A stretch of DNA of 8,501 nucleotides from Actinomycetota bacterium (lineage in GTDB: Bacteria > Actinomycetota > Thermoleophilia > Solirubrobacterales > 70-9): the NCBI GenBank assembly GCA_018268695.1, contig JAFDWD010000198.1, positions 1-8,501 on the forward strand. The letters run 5' to 3'. This document shows positions 6,686-8,501 of this stretch, one piece after another. The translations under genes were made by a program, and so were the position numbers. Positions within the stretch are counted from its first letter, which is position 1. Each line of letters opens with the position of its first letter. The notes under the pieces are model-generated. The model had not been told where the DNA came from. It did no database searches and saw only the letters and a program-made list of their open reading frames with translations.

Positions 6686-7801
6686 GTGATCGGCCGGGCT
6701 GAGGTGTCGATTCGCAGGATCCTGGTGCCGGCGCTCGCCGCGGCCTGCGTTCTCTGCCTGCTCGGCGCGGCGCGCGCGTCGGCCCTCACGCTCGGCGTCG
6801 GTTGGTCGGAACCGGGCCGCAGCGCCGAGGAAATGCCCTTGGTGGCGAAGTCCGGCGCGACCGTCTTCAGGGTCCCGATGAGCAAGCCGTGGCTCGACGA
6901 CGAACTGGTCCAGGCAGCTGCCGAAAACGGCGTCTCGCTGCTCGTCAACCTGGCGCCCGACCCGCTGCCGGAGGGGACCGAACGCACCAAGTACATGGAA
7001 TGGGTCACCAAGGTGGTCGAACGCTACGGCTACGACGGCACCTACTGGGCGTCGGCCCGCCACCCGAACGTTCCGTACGTGCCCGTCACCGCCTGGGAGA
7101 TCACCAACGAGCCCAATGACCATCAGCTTCCGCCGCTCGAATTCGGCCTCTTCGTCAGCGAAGTCGCGGCGACGATCCAGGCGGCCTCGAGCACGCGGGC
7201 CGATCGGGCGACCGACGTGATCACCGGCGGCCTGCTCGCCTTCGGCAACCGCGGCGGCACCGAAGGCAACTGGTTCACGCGCGGGAAGGACTCCTACGCG
7301 GGGGCGATCGCCTATCTCGAAGAAGCGTACCCCTACTTCTCCACCAGCCCGAACATCACGGGTGTGGCCTTCCACCCCTACGAGCTGGACCCGGCAACGT
7401 TCGGAATCGTCCCCGGCAACCCCACCGGCGTCGGCCACCTGGAAGCGTTCGAATACGCGGTAACCGGTGTCCATGAGGCGCTGGTGCGGCTGGCCGGGTC
7501 CGAAGCAGCGGCGCTGCCGCTGTGGATCACCGAGACCGGGATCCCGGGGGCGGGGGCGCAATTCGCCGAAGCCGGGCCGATCGGCCAGGCGCTCGTGCTC
7601 GGCCAGGTGATCGGCTGGGCACAGGCCAACGAAGCCGCGCTCAAGCTCCGCAACCTCGATTGGTACAACTGGCGCGACGCCCCAGGGCTGCCCGAAGAAT
7701 GGGCTCGTAACAGCGGCCTGCGGGCCGAGAACGGCGAACTGCGCCCGGCCTTCGCCGAATTCCAGGCTCGGGCAGCACAGCAGGCCCCGCCCGCCGGGTG
7801 A
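6686..7801 (+). CDS. Second secreted clan-A glycoside hydrolase
   Basis: A 371-residue exported glycosidase related in fold to the hydrolase at the left of the window. The signal peptide has Arg10-Arg11, a hydrophobic core (12-29) and an ARASA|LT cleavage site near residue 33. WEITNEPN (137-144) gives acid/base Glu142, HPY at 230-232 matches the active-site histidine segment, and WITETGIP (280-287) gives nucleophile Glu283. The two Glu residues are 141 apart against 110 in the first enzyme, because of a longer middle region with the Gly-rich stretch 181-201. Both share a VERYG......W block before the acid/base motif. A GTG at 6686 with GAGG seven bases upstream is the chosen start; a GTG at 6704 would shorten the n-region by six residues. 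It lies 9 bp behind the epimerase gene, so co-expression is likely. Substrate is unknown; trimming of the glycan made by this cluster is inference. Glu codons are 21 GAA to 9 GAG. Confidence 0.84.
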   Translation: MIGRAEVSIRRILVPALAAACVLCLLGAARASALTLGVGWSEPGRSAEEMPLVAKSGATVFRVPMSKPWLDDELVQAAAENGVSLLVNLAPDPLPEGTERTKYMEWVTKVVERYGYDGTYWASARHPNVPYVPVTAWEITNEPNDHQLPPLEFGLFVSEVAATIQAASSTRADRATDVITGGLLAFGNRGGTEGNWFTRGKDSYAGAIAYLEEAYPYFSTSPNITGVAFHPYELDPATFGIVPGNPTGVGHLEAFEYAVTGVHEALVRLAGSEAAALPLWITETGIPGAGAQFAEAGPIGQALVLGQVIGWAQANEAALKLRNLDWYNWRDAPGLPEEWARNSGLRAENGELRPAFAEFQARAAQQAPPAG

Positions 7802-7894
7802 GCACGATCGGACTGCGCCGGTAATGTTCGTCGCCTCGAAAGCGGGACTCCACTGCGTCCCTGCTGAATTGCAAATGGATCGGGAGAGGATTGG
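7802..7894. promoter_or_regulatory. Spacer before the last SDR gene, weak hairpin and strong ribosome site
   Basis: This 93-bp gap contains a small hairpin, GGGAC (7844-7848) with GTCCC (7857-7861) around an 8-base loop, without a T-tract, so it is at best a weak terminator or leader stem. The purine-rich run at 7882-7890 contains GGAG (7883-7886) eight bases before the ATG at 7895, the best Shine-Dalgarno in the window. No convincing promoter hexamers were found, and read-through from the operon is as likely as a new promoter. Confidence 0.4.
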
Positions 7895-8501
7895 ATGCCC
7901 GTAGCGATCATCACTGGGGCCGGAGGCCTGATCGGCTCCGAGGCCGTCGACCACTTCATCGGCCAGGGGTTCGACGTGGTCGGGATCGAGAACGACATGC
8001 GGGCCCGGTTCTTCGGGCCGGAATCGTCGACCTCGCACGTGACCCAGCGGCTCGTGGACGAGCACGCGAGCTTCAAGTGGGAGAACGTCGACATCCGTGA
8101 CGCCGCCGAGGTGATGCGGATCTTCCGCGAGCACGCGGGATCGATCGAGTTGGTCATCCATACCGCCGCGCAGCCGTCCCACGACTGGGCCGCGAGCGAG
8201 CCCCAGACCGACTTCGGCGTCAACGCCAACGGCACCCTCAATCTCCTCGAGGCGGCGCGCGCCCACGCGATCGACGCGCCCTTCATCTTCACCTCCACCA
8301 ACAAGGTCTATGGCGACACGCCGAACCGCCTGCCGCTCCAGTCGCTGGAGAAGCGGCTCGAGCTGCCGGAGGATCACCCTTACTACAAGGGCATCGACAC
8401 GAGCATGTCGATCGACGTGTCGACTCATTCGCTGTTCGGCGTCTCCAAGGCGGCGGCCGACCTCTTGGTGCAGGAGTACGGCTACTACTTCGACATGCCG
8501 A
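7895..8501 (+). CDS. TyvE-like extended SDR, N-terminal part (runs off the window)
   Basis: The first 202 codons of a nucleotide-sugar epimerase/dehydratase; the frame is open to the last base, so the gene is cut by the window edge. TGAGGLIG (7-14) is the NAD-binding loop and Glu32 sits at the end of strand 2. [13 protein letters not shown] (110-122) and TSTNKVYGD (133-141) are typical of extended SDRs, and STNKVYGD in particular matches CDP-tyvelose epimerase. At the catalytic YxxxK position the sequence is SLFGVSK, with Phe181 in place of Tyr while Lys185 is kept. I recall related actinobacterial proteins with an FGASK variant, so this may be a subfamily trait and not damage. An insertion (about 145-172) precedes the active-site helix. 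ATG at 7895 has a strong Shine-Dalgarno. It is not a close copy of the epimerase at 5603; the two align only in family motifs. Glu codons are 13 GAG to 1 GAA. Confidence 0.82.
   Translation, partial: MPVAIITGAGGLIGSEAVDHFIGQGFDVVGIENDMRARFFGPESSTSHVTQRLVDEHASFKWENVDIRDAAEVMRIFREHAGSIELVIHTAAQPSHDWAASEPQTDFGVNANGTLNLLEAARAHAIDAPFIFTSTNKVYGDTPNRLPLQSLEKRLELPEDHPYYKGIDTSMSIDVSTHSLFGVSKAAADLLVQEYGYYFDMP

Noticed and set aside
116..7801. Recent horizontal transfer of the two hydrolase genes because of their different Glu codon use
   Set aside because: GC content looks like that of the neighbours, and the same shift appears inside the GT-C gene only in its exported tail, which transfer of whole genes would not explain.
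7844..7861. Intrinsic terminator between the second hydrolase and the last SDR
   Set aside because: The stem is only 5 bp and no T-tract follows, so it is recorded only as a weak hairpin.
6665..8428. A 587-codon open frame on the minus strand
   Set aside because: It is antisense to the second hydrolase and the last SDR, both with strong family motifs; its translation shows no motif, and long antisense frames are expected at this GC content.
5603..8501. The two SDR genes as a recent tandem duplication around the second hydrolase
   Set aside because: They share only family motifs; cofactor loop, active-site helix and inserts differ widely, so any duplication would be ancient.

Overview
The window is GC-rich throughout, with GTG starts, tightly packed genes and no insertion sequences, phage genes, tRNA, rRNA or CRISPR. 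The gene content (Sfp-type phosphopantetheinyl transferase, two actinobacterial-looking glycosyltransferase-2 polyprenyl-phosphate sugar synthases, clan-A glycosidases) points to a high-GC actinobacterium. A Thermoleophilia/Solirubrobacterales-like host is my best guess, but that is an impression of style and not a demonstrated placement.

Layout. Bases 1-68 are the tail of an AraC/GlxA-type regulator. A secreted clan-A glycoside hydrolase follows (116-1366, +). Its 3' end overlaps by 26 bp the 3' end of a convergent Sfp-type phosphopantetheinyl transferase (1341-1907, -). A 73-bp divergent spacer holding an 11-bp-phased direct repeat leads into a Dpm1/Ppm1-like polyprenyl-phosphate mannose synthase (1981-2772, +). 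After a 114-bp gap comes an apparent operon on the + strand: an Alg5-like polyprenyl-phosphate glucosyltransferase (2887-3621), a 654-residue GT-C-like integral membrane protein coupled to it by an ATGA overlap (3618-5582), a CDP-paratose 2-epimerase-like SDR (5603-6676) and a second secreted clan-A glycoside hydrolase (6686-7801). After a 93-bp gap with a strong Shine-Dalgarno, a second TyvE-like extended SDR (7895 onward) runs off the right edge.

How the genes may work together (inference). Two cytoplasmic GT2 enzymes would load sugars from nucleotide donors onto polyprenyl phosphate. The GT-C-like membrane protein would use such a lipid-linked sugar on the outer face of the membrane. The two SDRs would shape the (deoxy)sugar nucleotide supply, and the two exported hydrolases would trim or remodel the glycan, much as PslG-type hydrolases accompany exopolysaccharide machinery. 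The phosphopantetheinyl transferase has no carrier-protein partner in view and may simply be a neighbour.

Most notable observations: Glu codons are mostly GAA in the exported proteins and in the extracytoplasmic tail of the GT-C protein but mostly GAG in the other genes; the last SDR has Phe where the catalytic Tyr of the YxxxK motif is expected; and two divergent secreted hydrolases bracket the glycan-assembly genes.
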